Shown here: piece by piece, positions 43,864 to 55,621 of the stretch
How positions within the stretch are numbered: position 1 is the first letter of the stretch
Layout of the letters: each line of letters begins with the position of its first letter
Assembly: GCA_025617745.1 (NCBI GenBank)
Contig: CM046871.1
Location: 33,363,579-33,427,578 of the forward strand
DNA: 64,000 nt
Source of the DNA: Heliocidaris erythrogramma
Lineage: Eukaryota; Echinodermata; Echinoidea; Camarodonta; Echinometridae
Direction: 5' to 3'
Notes under the pieces: generated by a model
Databases searched by the model: none
What the model saw: the letters and a program-made list of their open reading frames with translations, nothing else
Told to the model about the DNA's origin: nothing
Position numbers and translations under genes: made by a program

Positions 43864-44630
43864 ATTATGATACATTAACTTAAAACTAATAATCATCCAA
43901 ACTCATTATGTTGATCTTGATATACCATATTGTACTACTACTAACTCTGGTTGTTGTCGTTCGCCTGACTTGCGCCAGTTGACAGGATTCACAACGGGAA
44001 GGAGCGCCGCCGAACGTCTGTGAGGGGACGCTCGACGGACCTCGCTGCAAGCCCTCCAGCGGGATACCCCGGGGGTTGGGCCGGGGTGTCGTTAGACCGC
44101 CTTCGCTGGACCAAATCAACAAATCAACTGGCTTACCAAGCTTCAACAAATAGCTTGATGTATAACACTACTACCTCCATACGAAAGAAGAAGTATAAAT
44201 ATTTTACCCTGGGTGTACGTGTATGTCCGTCCGTATGTCTGTAACATTTTTGGAGAAAGGTTTGATCAGGGAAGTTAGTTACACATCCCTGATACTTGCA
44301 GTTAATATTCGTCTAATATTATTTCATTTTTGTCTGCATGCGTAAGCAAAATGTGAGACATAGGCGCTGCTTTTCCGACGGCGGCGGCGACGGCGTCAAC
44401 ATTTTTGTGAATGCTCTCATTTACAAAAAGTGTGTGTTCAATTTCGATGAAACTTGCACACAAGGGTTGTAGAGTATCGCAAATAATGTGGAACAAATTT
44501 CAGGTCATAAATCAAGGTCAGAGGTCAATTAAGCTCAAGTTTGTTCCAATTTGTTCAAAAAACTTAACAACCTAGGGTTTATTTTTACTTTATTTCAAAA
44601 TGTCAACCTAGTTCAAATGAATACCCAAAT
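43864..44630. other. Unassigned DNA
   Basis: A GC-rich patch at 43,970-44,100 and a CGGCGG run near 44,380. No gene or element border was supported. Confidence 0.35.
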
Positions 44631-45237
44631 CCCCGGGGGGGGGGCACTCAGATATATGGGTGTACACATGCGTATCCATGGGTTTTCAAAATACCCCCTA
44701 AACAGGTTTTTTACTTGGATGAAAAAGACCCCTAAACGAGGATATTTGCGCGGTTTTTCATCATCCAACCCCCCTAAACAGGTTTGACTTAGTGCAAGCT
44801 AGCGCGCGCTATAACTTATAAGCAACAACACATTTCAGAGGGGGAACCATTTCAGTGCACTATGGCTGCGTCGCGTCGGTAGAACTCTCTGCTCCTGATT
44901 CTCCTCTCTTTTTTGCATCCATCTGCATGTACTGCCGCGCGCCACTCCCTGAACTGAAATCGGGCTGTAAATCCCCGTGAAAATCCCTGAAAAGGCTGAA
45001 AATATCAGAAAATGTCCCATTTTTTACATATTGGTGCCAAAGTGAAAAATATACCCCCTAAACGCGTTCGGCCAGATTAGTCAAAAGCACCCCTTTTTGT
45101 TGAAAATCAGCGTTTTTGGACCACTTAAGGCGTAACGCGCTTTACGCGTTCCACCTGAAAAAATACCCCTTTTTACGCGTTTTTTTGGACACGCATGTGT
45201 ACACCCATATATCTGAGTGCCCCCCCCCCCCCCCGGG
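44631..45237. mobile_element. MITE with CCCGGGGGGGGCACTCAG ends
   Basis: The left end CACTCAGATATATGGGTGTA is mirrored by the right end TACACCCATATATCTGAGTG, both capped with G/C runs and GGGCC/CCCGG. Inverted repeats about 40 bp, total 607 bp. The interior shows inner mirrored words (TACCCCCTAAAC, AAATACCCCTTTT) without transposase. Confidence 0.75.
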
Positions 45238-45867
45238 CCCAAATCTTACATTTTCCTCCCATTAAAGGCCACCTACTGACAGTTTAACTCGGTCAAGTTT
45301 TTTGTAAAACTTAGATTTGTCTCTACGTACAAAAATACTGTAAACATGTATGCATTTGACTTCTTCTCAAAACTTTGCTAGTGGTGGATTTCAACCAAAA
45401 TTGGCAGGGATCATCCTTAGGCAAGGAGGATATAAACTAGAACAGAGGGGTACCTACCAATATTAGGGGGAGTGGGTAAGGTCGTGGGGGCACCACCCCA
45501 AAAAGCACCAATAATGGCAGTAAATAGATTAATTTTTGCTTCTTCTTTAAGCCCTGGTGCAAGATTGTAAGCAAGTTTGGAGGGTATCATCCTTAGAGGA
45601 AGGACAACTCAATTCCTTAAACGGGGTACCTTGCTCCAAGGGGGCTCAGGGGCAGCACCTCTAAAGTGCTCCTATTGTGAAAATGAGATATATTTTTAAA
45701 TGCATGGCTGGGTTCTAACCAAACTATCTAAGAATCATTCTCAGGCAAAGAGGATCTAAATTAATGCTCATAGGGTACCTATCCCTTAAGGAGGGACAGG
45801 AGGGGGGTGTTGGCCCTCCCCAAAGAGCCCGTGACACCAAATTGACATTTTCCCTTCTTCTGTGGAA
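45238..45867. other. Unassigned DNA with loose repeats
   Basis: The words ATCCTTAG.GGAAGGA and GGGTACCT recur loosely about every 180-190 bp (45,410-45,780). Possibly an old tandem repeat. Confidence 0.4.
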
Positions 45868-45872
45868 CATAT

Positions 45873-46085
45873 TGTAATAGTGTGTGTTGTTCTGCTTGAA
45901 GACCATAATAAAGTACACTTAGAAGTTGATTAAGTTTGCATGTGTCTTTAATGCATGTATTCAGGATGTGTGTGTGCAGCTCAATGTACATAGGGAAAGT
46001 GTACAGAAAGGAATGGGAAGTAGTAGAGTGAAAGTATAGTACAATGTATGGAATGCCAATTGATAACATACATGCAATTACTACA
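45873..46085 (-). repeat. Gypsy 3' LTR
   Basis: 213 bp, TGTAATAGTG to ATTACTACA. Nearly identical to the other LTR except for about 25 extra bases (GCAGCTCAATGTACATAGGG region). Confidence 0.9.
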
Positions 46086-46204
46086 TCCCCCTCATGGTAA
46101 ATGAAACTGGAGTCCATAAAAGTTCACTATAGTATAGACCAAAAATTAACCCAATTTTAGTGTAGTGTAGATTTTTGCTTTCTTCTGACTTAGCAAGAAA
46201 TCTG

Positions 46205-46640
46205 TTAATATGATAGCTTATCAGGCTTCTTGACGAGACGTCCACTTCGGGTGGTCTGGTGGTAGGTCGTCTTCAGAGTTGAGTCAGCATGTGAGGCTGG
46301 AAGATTTTCGCTACCGTTGAGAGGATCGCAACTCATATTTTCCGATGATGGAAGATCAGGTGGCGTCTGCGTCATCTCCTCGTCGAGGCTTACACGCTGA
46401 GGTTGAACATCAGCAAGGTGACGTCGGTTCCTGCGTAGCACACCTCCATTCGGTGTCTCAACAAGATAGGATCTCGGTTCACGACACTTTTCCAGAACAG
46501 TAGCTGGTAACCAATGTCCAGATGTCTGATCCTGGACTCTTACGAGCTGTCCTGGCGAGAGTGGTGGTAAGTCGTGGGCTGATTTGTCATGATGATACTT
46601 TTGGCTTTGTTGTCGTAGCTGCATACGATTGTAGATATCA
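46205..46640 (-). pseudogene. Gypsy integrase C-terminal domain
   Basis: Encodes LSPGQLVRVQDQTSGHW to GGVLRRNRRHL, the small beta-barrel DNA-binding end of gypsy integrases, then a long polar tail. It is separated from the core by a single-base frame break near 46,650. Confidence 0.8.
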
Positions 46641-47072
46641 TCACGACGAGTTGTTGCAGACTCGTGTTGGCAAGTTGTCCTTCATCTTTCTCCCGTAGAG
46701 GAGCTCAGCTGGGCTTGGTATGCTGCTGTCGATTGGAGTGGCACGAATACACAGAAGAGCCATGTTAAGATCAATGCCACTTGCTCTAGCTTTCTTGAGC
46801 GTGTTTTTGACTGTCTGGACCATACGCTCAATGAAGCCATTGGACTTGGGGTAGTGGGGTGATGACGTGACGTGAATGAATCCCCACGTTGTAGTAAACT
46901 CCTTGTAGGATGAAGAGTCAAAATGTCTACCATTGTCACTGATGATTCGCTCTGGAATCCCTTGCTCAGCAAACAACTGTCTAGTTGCGTTGACAACAGC
47001 AGCACTGGTACATTCTCGAGGCATTTTCCGGACGAAGGGAAATTTAGAGAAATAGTCTGCAATAAGGAGATA
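46641..47072 (-). pseudogene. Gypsy integrase core
   Basis: Reads YLLIADYFSKFPFVRK, IISDNGRHFDSSSY, HYPKSNGFIERMVQTVK and PAELLYGRKM: the D, D and E catalytic positions and the flanking blocks are present. The N-terminal zinc-binding part is missing, cut off by the Tc1 insertion at 47,071. Confidence 0.88.
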
Positions 47073-48335
47073 CACTGTTGGTCATAATGTTAGCATAATT
47101 CGTATTTTCATAGTCATCCGTTGATTTAATCATATTTAAAAGCCTAAATAGATAATATTGACCAGGTTCATTGATTACATAATGATTTTGTATTGTCGAA
47201 GTAAAAGTCGGTCAAGTGAAACATTCCATAACGTGGCCTATCTTATTGTTTGGTGCTATGAAAGGCAGAGCCTCCTTTCTGCTGTTGTGTTGCTGTCCAT
47301 TTCGTGCAGAAAGCCTACGTGTGTTAACAGCCCGTTTTCAGAGTTAGCTTGATCAATTCCTACCAAATTTGGTACATTGATTCCTTGCACTATGCCTCGC
47401 CCAACGGCACTTGCAATTCGTCAGAGGGTCCTTGCACTCCGACGGAATGGACGGACACAGGCCCAGATTGCAGATATTCTTGGACTATCGCAGAGTTGTG
47501 TGTGCCGCATCCTCAGAAGACATCGAGAGGCGGGTACTTTGAGTCCAGAGAGATCTACAGGTCGACCCCCAAGAACTTCCGCACGGGATGACCGTCAGCT
47601 GCTGAACATGTGCCGTAGGAACCGGAGAATGCCAGCGAGTCGTCTTTGCCACTTGTGGAGGAGGCACTTCGGAGTGAATGTTTCACGGGAAATCGTAAAC
47701 AGGATACTTGTCCAATATGGCTACAGAGCTCGGCGAATGACCAAGGTTCCACCTCTCACTGTTCGCCACCGGGTTGCTCGACTCCAGTGGGCTAGGAGGC
47801 ACAGGAGATGGCAGCTTGGTCACTGGCGTAATGTAATCTTCACTGATGAAAGCCGGTACATCCTTGACCGCACCGATGGGAGGCAGAGGGTTCCACGATT
47901 GTGGGGCGAGAACCTTCGTAATGACTGTGTCCAGGAAACCAATCAAGCAGGTGGAGGCTCAGTGATGGTATGGGTCGGAATACATTATGGCGGGAAAACG
48001 CCATTGGCTGCACCTGAAGGAAACGTCAACGCCGTCGTGTACCGCGATATCCTGGAACGCCATTGTCTTCCATACGCGAGAAGAGTATATGGCAATAACT
48101 TTCAGCTCCAAGACGACAACGTTCGATCACATAGGGCACGTCTGGTGAGGGAATTCCTTGACGCAGAGGACGTGCAGCAGATGCCTTGGCCTGCCTGTTC
48201 CCCCGACACGAACCCCCATTGAGTATGCCTGGGATGTATTGGGCCGTGCAATCAATGAGAGAAACAATCATCCTCAACATGTGCAGGAGTTAGCCCAGGC
48301 ACTGACCGAAGAGTGGGATGCACTGCCCTTGAACA
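47073..48335 (+). mobile_element. Tc1-type transposon, 3' truncated
   Basis: The left end follows a TA dinucleotide (47,071-47,072) with CACTGTTGGTCA, as expected of Tc1 terminal repeats. The right end is missing: transposase coding runs straight into gypsy protease sequence near 48,335. Confidence 0.75.
47377..48335 (+). pseudogene. Tc1 transposase (DD34E), one frameshift, truncated
   Basis: The N-terminus has a helix-turn-helix (QAQIADILGLSQSCVCRIL) and a GRPPRTS hook. The catalytic triad is FTDES, QDDN and, after a frameshift, NPIEYAWD; 34 residues separate the second D from the E. An extra C in the run at 48,213-48,217 shifts the frame just before the E. The last 20 or so residues are lost. 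Start is either 47,377 or the Met at 47,392. It would cut and paste DNA at TA sites but is dead here. Confidence 0.88.
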
Positions 48336-48640
48336 CCATCTTTCGAAACATGCGTATGGGAAGAGTGTTTCCTTCCGCACCTGTGTCCACCTTCGAACGA
48401 ACATTCGCAATGGTGCGTTCACCAAGCTTGACCTCAATGTTTGTCATGGATGAATCATTCTTGATGTCCTTGTCGACGGCACTGATATTCGACACTCTAA
48501 TCTGGTTGATTGTTAAAACATCAAACGCATCATGTAGTTGTGGTGTCTCTGCCGTATCCATGGCATTACTGATAGAGTTCACACTTTTGTATCTGCGCTG
48601 TGACGAACGTTTAGGTTGTTGGCCGGGTCTTCTTCTTGGC
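48274..48640 (-). pseudogene. Gypsy protease region of pol
   Basis: Reads IANVRSKVDTGAEGNTLPI, the retroviral-type aspartic protease active site (DTGA), then RMFRKM. Coding lies in a different frame from gag and overlaps its end, which fits frameshift expression. Cut off by Tc1 sequence near 48,335. Confidence 0.82.
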
Positions 48641-49351
48641 ATACACCGGCTGCGACCTGCACATGCTCTTCCAGTGGTTCTGCTTCCCGCAGTTGTTACA
48701 TTTGGTGCCATATGCCGGGCATTTGTTACGTGCATGCCGGCCACCACAGTTGGGACATTTGTCATCCTTCTGCCGGATAGCATTGATCGAAGCTGGTTCA
48801 CTGCTAGCCTGGACCATCGCTAGTTGAGCCATATGCATCTGTGAAGCCTCAAATGTTCTACAGAGTTCAAGCATCTGAGTAAGGGTAAGAGACTTGCTTT
48901 TCTCCAGCAGTTCCTTCTGAAGCTCAGGGTACCTCGTGCCCGCAGTAAACTGCTCGATAACCCGCTCATTAAGTTCAATGTCATCTCGAAACTCACGGTC
49001 ATACGCTTGCAATTTCAGACGTGAAATGAAATCATCAGCACCTTCTTTCTCCTGCTGAACATACCGCTGGAGGTACAGCCTAGCCACACGAAAATTGGCC
49101 CATGGCTTTAGCTGAGCTTCAAGTTTCTCCCATACAACAGTCGAACTTTTCCTGTCATCACCCTCAAGTCCCCACGAATTGTAGATTTTGATGCCGGTAG
49201 CACCAGCGAACAAGAGGATGTGGTCAACTTGCTTATTATCAGCAACATTCTTAACAGAGAAGTACAAATCGCACTGTTGATGAAAAATCTTAACAGCATT
49301 GGCCCTGTCAGGGTCATTCCAGTTCATACGGGGTACAAATGAATCAGTCAT
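48611..49351 (-). CDS. Gypsy Gag
   Basis: An intact 246-residue ORF. The N-terminal capsid-like part has the WNDPDRA, LFAGATGIKIYNSW and YVQQEKEGADDFISRLK blocks of Ty3/gypsy Gag. The C-terminus holds two zinc knuckles, CPNCGGRHARNKC and CNNCGKQNHWKSMC, followed by a basic tail. It would package the element RNA. It starts about 190 bp inside the 5' LTR. Confidence 0.9.
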   Translation of the reverse strand: MTDSFVPRMNWNDPDRANAVKIFHQQCDLYFSVKNVADNKQVDHILLFAGATGIKIYNSWGLEGDDRKSSTVVWEKLEAQLKPWANFRVARLYLQRYVQQEKEGADDFISRLKLQAYDREFRDDIELNERVIEQFTAGTRYPELQKELLEKSKSLTLTQMLELCRTFEASQMHMAQLAMVQASSEPASINAIRQKDDKCPNCGGRHARNKCPAYGTKCNNCGKQNHWKSMCRSQPVYAKKKTRPTT

Positions 49352-49542
49352 TGTTCATGAAAACCATTCAGCATGAAAGAAAAATGTTCAAAGCACACGT
49401 TATAGTACTCACGGCAAAACATCCATGTGGGACTGAAGTAGAAGTACTGCAGAAATTCAAGATTAATGATGCTCCAAATCTCTCCAAAATGTCACAAAAT
49501 TCCTTGAAATCAAATCAGTGGGTTCCAAATCCGCTGCCACCA

Positions 49543-49730
49543 TGTAATAGTGTGTGTTGTTCTGCTTGAAGACCATAATAAAGTACACTTAGAAGTTGAT
49601 TAAGTTTGCATGTGTCTTTAATGCATGTATTCAGGATGTGTGTGTGTACAGAAAGGAATAGGAAGTAGTAGAGTGAAAGTATAGTACAATGTATGGAATG
49701 CCAATTGATAACATACATGCAATTACTACA
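49543..49730 (-). repeat. Gypsy 5' LTR
   Basis: 188 bp, TGTAATAGTG to ATTACTACA. On the minus strand it is followed by TGGTGGCAGCGG, a primer-binding-site-like sequence. Confidence 0.9.
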
Positions 49731-49735
49731 CATAT

Positions 49736-50570
49736 GATTGTTATTTAGCCTATAGATTGTAACCAAACGAGGTAGGAATCTTTCTTAGGGGAAGGAGAAG
49801 TTGTTCAAGAATACATGTAGTAGATAATTATCTTCAAGGATGGATGGACGGAACGCCAAAAGTAAAGTATTGCACACAATCGCTACAATTGGTGCATGCA
49901 CCCCGAGCGGCCTGCACGCTGCGGCCCGAAACCGCGAATGCTCACACGGACGGTCCCGAAGGTGAAAGCTAGACTGCCTTCGCTGTTCGGGCAGCTCAGC
50001 TGGGCAAATCCGCTTACTACCAGATGCAAGGTTATTTGGAATAACCCTGAAGCCTACTTCAAAAGGTTTTTCCTGTGGGAATTAGACTTTTTGCACGGCA
50101 GACCATACAATTACACGAAGGAGAGGAAATGAACATATTTAGGTCGAACATTACATCCAAGCTGGATGCAATATTGGTGTTCTACATAACTTCTTTGCCT
50201 CCTTTTAGCTTTTACCTACCTTCCCGTCCGTGTGAGCCATCGCCGTTTTAGGCAGCGGCGTGCAGGTATGTCTGGGGTGCGGCCCCCCCCCCGGATGTCT
50301 CATTGAGACCTGTACATCATCCGCGTAAATCACTTTCTAATAAGCACCCTAAGCGCGGATTGCAGTAGGAGTAGTTTTTTAAACAGGGAAACCCGTCTAA
50401 CATCTTTGGTTTGTATACCCTTAACGGCGATTTTATATCTTGCGTGGTATTTTACATCCTATTTGGGGATTACATCATCATCGACCTTTTTTAACCAAAA
50501 AGGAACCGGAAGAGAAATTGAACCTAATTTGTTACGCATTACCGAACTTAACTATATCCCCCCCCCCCCC
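49736..50570. other. Unassigned DNA
   Basis: No gene or element was recognised. It ends in a poly-C tract (50,561-50,574). Confidence 0.35.
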
Positions 50571-50582
50571 CCCCTTCCCGGC

Positions 50583-51526
50583 AGCGTCTTTTTTTTTGTA
50601 ACCAAGCCTAGGCAGATTTCGCATTTTTTCATGAATATTCATGACGCAGGGTCGGGAAACGGTTCCGATTGGTCTTCATGAAAGCACGGTCGCCGGTACA
50701 CGTACGTGGGGGGGGGGGGGGGGGGGGAGTCCCTGGCCTGCACGCACGTACGTACGCATATTATGCTCGTATGTGTTCAACGTGTAGGCGCCTAGCCTAC
50801 GTTTTTGCGCTGAATCTAAGTATTATCGATCTAAGTTAGATCTTAATATAAGAGTTAGAATTGCCTCCACGTATCCCTCAAAATGCTGGCCTAATAATAG
50901 ACGTGTGGTAGACCCAACTTTACAGTGTGCATGCAAGGAAATTTAATTTCTAACGTGAACAGTAAGACTCTAATGTTGTTAGACCTAGCCTAGAGTCTGT
51001 GTCTTGATTCTGCATATTGTTGTAAAGTTCATTTGTGGAGAACATTACGATGGGCAATTGTCAATATACCGGTACGCATAGCCATAGCCTAGGCCTAGAC
51101 CTATTTTCAGAGTAATGCCAGTGACAGTGTCAATTTTGGTCGGAAAAGGAGGGTGTCCTCAAAAGAGCTAATTACTAAATTAGATCTACGCACATGCAAT
51201 AAATTAATGCAAAACTTGATTTTGAAATTGACTGCTCATTCCAATTTTTTACGTGTCACATTGCATAGGTGGGGTGAATATGTTGAGAATTAAACAATAC
51301 ATACATGAACGTAGGCGCCTAGCTACACGTTGAACACACACGATCGAAATATAGCGCTGCATATAATATGCGTACGTACGTACGTACGTGCAGGCCAGGG
51401 ACTTTTTTCCCCCACCGACCGTGCTTTCATGAAGACCAATCGGAATCGTTTCCCGACCCTGCGTCATGAATATTCATGAAAAAATGCAAAATTTGCCTAG
51501 GCTTGGTTACAAAAAAAAAGACGCTT
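50583..51526. mobile_element. Foldback MITE with about 225-bp arms
   Basis: The left arm (GTAACCAAGCCTAGGCA, TTCATGAATATTCATGACGC, GGTTCCGATTGGTCTTCATG, GTAGGCGCCTAGC) is mirrored at 51,302-51,526. A poly-G run (50,708-50,727) lies in the left arm. The spacer of about 500 bp has no ORF of note. Confidence 0.8.
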
Positions 51527-51529
51527 CCC

Positions 51530-53085
51530 GGCAAATCAGTAAAACTTCACAATGCTGACAAGCCTTGGATTACGGCATAAGTGAAAGACACTATCCTAAA
51601 GCGTCAAGAAGCGTTTGTTCATGGTTCCCCAACTGAAATTACTGAATGGAAACGAAACGAGAGAACTTGGCAATTAACCAACCATCAAGCATGATCTTCC
51701 ATCGTATCTTCCAGCACAAGAACCTCCGCAGGTTGAAGTATTGGAGATGTATCGAGAGCTTATTAGGGTCAATGTTAAGAAGGCCGTCAGCCCTGATGAC
51801 TTGCCAAACAGAATTCTCAAGGAATTTGCTTGTGAGATCAGCACACCAATCACTAATATCTTCAACTCCTCTCTCAGAGAAGGCAATGTCCCGCAGGTCA
51901 GGAAAGATGCTGATATTGTTCCTGTGCCAAAAGAAAAACCCCCTGTCATCACGAAACTCAGACCTGTGTCGCTTACATCACAGTGTGCAAGAGTCTGTGA
52001 GGGATTCGTAGCTAAATGGATCAAAGAGGACATGGGACCAAATACAGACCGACATCAGTATGGGAGCTTGGAAGGATCCTCTACAACACACTCTTTAGTT
52101 GAAATGATGCATCAATTTTACAAGGGATCGGACAAACCTAATTTTGTAGGAAATCTTATAGTTACTGACTTCTTAAAATCATTTGACTCGATTGACCACA
52201 CCATGGTTGTGACAAAACTTATACGAATCGGAGTTCGCCACGAAATCATCAAATGGATTGTTGATTTTCTGACCAACAAGCAACAGAGAGTAAAGTACCA
52301 GAATGCTGTCTCTTCCTGAAAAGGACTGACCTGCGGTGTCCCTCAGGGAACAAAGATCGGCCCACTGACTTTTCTCGCACTTATCAACGACGCACTAGGA
52401 TCGACTGAGTTACATACTTGGAAGTATGTGGACGACCTTAGCATCGGGGAGACAAAACGGTGAATGAGCCCTCTTGCTTGCAACAGGTCGTCAATGAACT
52501 TGGACAATGGGCTGACCAAAATCACTTACACCTGAATGCAGCCAAGTGTTAACAACTCCACATTTGCTTTAAGAGATCACCATCAGAGCCACCTGCCATA
52601 AACCTTAGGCCCGATTGTTTTGGATGTGGTAGAGGAGACACAGATTCTGGGTGTCCGGATTCAAAATGACATGAAATGGGGAAAACAGGTTAAAGAAATG
52701 ATGTCAAAGAGCAGGTTAAGAGTACACGTTCTGAGTAGATTGAAGAAGTTCAGAATCCCACATGAAAACTTAGTAGCTGTGTATAAGTCCTACATTCGGC
52801 CAGCTCTCGAATACGCGGCACCGGTGTGGCACTCTGGACTCACCAAGCAACAGACTAGTGACCTGGAAAAGATACAGAAGAGTGCAATGAGGATTGTTCT
52901 TGTCCCTCATTATGAGTCATATGAAAATGCTCTCAGGAAAACCTAGGTGTAAACTTTAGAAGAAAGAAGACATATAACCTCAGTACAAAGTTTGTCATCG
53001 GATGTGCACCTTCCCAAAGGTACCTCGAATTGTTCCCCGTTAATGACACAATTCATTCCATGCAGCTCCGTACCAAGAGCTGAAT
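51530..53085 (+). pseudogene. Jockey/I-group LINE, first part
   Basis: 5'-truncated RT: KKAVSPDDLPNRILKEFA, LRPVSLTSQCARVCEGF, VTDFLKSFDSIDHTMV (motif A), then after an in-frame stop GVPQGTKIGPLTFLALIND (motif B) and WKYVDD (motif C). The C-terminal part at 52,620-52,946 (LGVRIQNDMKW, YIRPALEYAAPVWHSGL) and QRYLELFPVNDTIHSMQL extends to about 53,083. There the Tx1 LINE interrupts it. It resumes near 60,905. Confidence 0.82.
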
Positions 53086-55461
53086 ATTTTGAAGAAGGGG
53101 AGAAGAAAACAAAATACTTTGAACAGTTATTGAAGTCCAATAAAAGAAAAATCGTGATAAAAGAATTATATAACCAAGATGAAGAGTTAACAGAGAACCG
53201 TAAAGAAATATTACATATTATGAAATCATTTTATGAAAAGTTATACTCAAACGATGAATTGATTGGTGATAGGAATAGTAAATTTTTTGATAATATCCCC
53301 AAATTAAGTCAAGAAAACAAGGAGAGTTGTGAAGGAAAAGTAACTGAAAATGAATGTCTCAATGTATTAAAAGAAATGAAATATAATAAATCTCCAGGAA
53401 ATGACGGTTTTACAGTTGAATTTTATTATACTTTTTGGTCATTTCTGGGAGAAACTTTGGTCGAAACATTGAACGAAGCTTATGATAGGGGAAACTTGTC
53501 AACATCACAAAAGCAAGGTGTAATTACACTATTGGAAAAAGAAGGAAAAAATAAAAGGTATGTTCAAAATTATAGACCCATTACACTTTTGAATGTAGAT
53601 TATAAGATATTATCTAAGGTATTAGCAAAACGATTAAAAGAAGTGTTAAATGAAATCGTTCACTACTATCAAAGAAAGGAATATAGGAGAATCGGTAAGA
53701 TTAATTGGTGACATGTTGTTTAATTCACGGTATCAAAATATTGCCTTTTTGGTTACAGTTGACTTTGAAAAAGCATTTGATTCAGTTTCTCACGGTTTCT
53801 AATTTAATGTCTTAGAATCATTTGGTTTTGGTCAAATGTTTCGTTCATGGGTGAAGGTGCTTTACACAGATATTTCTAGTTGCATAATGAATGGAGGCTA
53901 TTCTACAGGTTATTTTAGTTTAAATAGAGGAGTAAGACAGGGAGATCCTATGTCGCCATATCTATTTGTATTAGCTATTGAAGTTTTAGCTTTGGAAATA
54001 AGGAGGGATAATACCATAAAGGGATTTACTTTTGGGAACAATGAAGTAAAACAAATATTGTACGCTGATGACATTTCACTTTTTGTAAAAGATAGTAATT
54101 CAATAAATAGGCTCCAAAATGTTCTTGAAGAATTTAGGAAAGTTGGTGGTTTAAAAATTAATAAAGGAAAAACAATTTTTTTTTGGATGGGTAAAGATAG
54201 TCAAAGTTCTCACGTTCACCTGTTTGGAAACCTAGTTCAAGAGGTTAGTATATATTTTTCTCTAGACGCGAATAAAAAAGATGATCTTAATTACAAGGAA
54301 ATACTTAGTAAAATAAAAAGACGTTTAGGGTGGTGGAAAGAGAGGGATTTAACCCTCATGGGCAAAATACATTTGTTAAAAACGTATGCATTGTCGAGAT
54401 TAAACTATGTTTCGTCCCTAATAGTAGTTCCACAGTGGGTGTTTGATGAGATTGAAAGAATTACTTTTGAATTTTTATGGACGGGAAAAGATCGTATAAA
54501 GAGGAACGTGATGTATCAGGACTATGTCAACGGGGGACTTAGAATGATGAATTTCAGACTTTTTATTAAGAAACAACGTATAATGTGGTTGAAACGTTTA
54601 TTATATGGTGAAAAAAGTGCTGGTTGGAAATTATACTTTGATTATTGTGTTAGAGCAAGAGGGGGAGATTTTTGTTTTTATGCAATTATGACATATCAAA
54701 ATTATTACTGAAAATACCTCCATTTTATGTAGAAATGCTGAGGGTCTGGCAGGATATGAGTAAATTCAAATACTCCGAAAATGAAATGAATCCTCTGATA
54801 TTTAATAATAGTAATATATGTATTCATGGTAAAATGCTATTTGACAAAGATTTATTTGATAAAGGTATATTCCATATAGACCACATTTTTGATAATGGTC
54901 ATATGAAACCTCTAGCACATTTTACAAATCTGGGATTGAATTCATCTCAATTATTTCAAATAATTAAATTCCAACAAGTGGATTTCTCGAATTTTTATAT
55001 AAACCTAAATATTTTTGGTCAAACTACAATGTTTCATGCTGCAAAATCGAAAAGAATCTATGAATGTTTTGTCAGGGATTTACAGAGTTCATTTAATTTA
55101 CAAGTAAAATATGATAGTAATAATGTTGATTTAACAGATAAAGAACTAAGAGATTTATTTCTAGCAGCCAAAAATACAACACTTATTAGAAAACAGAGGG
55201 AATTTCAATTCATGCTATTACACGGAGTCATTTACACAAAAGTTCATTTGATGAAGTTTGGTTTCGTTGATAATGATTCTTGTTCTTTATGCAAGAAAGA
55301 CAAAGAAACATACTTAGGGCCTACACTTATTTTTAAATTGTGAGAGGGTGAGGGAACTATGGGAATCTATCATTAAACATTTTGGTTTAGTTGAAATTAA
55401 GGATATGAGATGGCAAGATATATTTTTAGGTCTTTCAGGTAACTCGAATAGAATAAAAAGT
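53086..55461 (+). pseudogene. Tx1/L1-group LINE, RT part
   Basis: Reads YFEQLLKSNKRKIVIKEL, NKSPGNDGFTVEFYYTFW, YRPITLLNVDYKILSKVLA, then (frame broken near 53,700 and 53,800) VDFEKAFDSVSHGF, GVRQGDPMSPYLFVLAIEVL, YADDISLF, and the GLRMMNFRLFIKKQ block of Tx1-type elements. A one-base indel near 55,316 precedes HLFLNCERVRELWESI. The endonuclease is absent. The Penelope-like element interrupts coding after RIKS at 55,461, and the frame continues at 58,547. Confidence 0.85.
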
Positions 55462-55621
55462 TTCTTGGTACTGCAACATTTCAATATGGCACGAAAAAGT
55501 GACATGATAACGAAGCTTTTCGACCTGCACTCATCAGGTTATCACGCAGGTATATAACAAATTACTTGAAATCAACTATATTATACTCGGTGAACCCGGA
55601 CGCAACCTAGACGCCGTAATT

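Larger units (their letters stand above)
45868..49735 (-). mobile_element. Ty3/gypsy LTR retrotransposon, RT region replaced by Tc1
   Basis: Two matching LTRs in minus orientation, flanked by the 5-bp target repeat CATAT (45,868-45,872 and 49,731-49,735). Order on the minus strand: 5' LTR, a TGGTGGCAGCGG primer-site-like sequence, gag, protease, then a truncated Tc1 transposon where RT and RNase H belong, then integrase and the 3' LTR. It cannot be autonomous. Confidence 0.9.

Noticed and set aside
51674-52033. Antisense ORF over the LINE RT
   Set aside because: Shadow of the sense RT frame.
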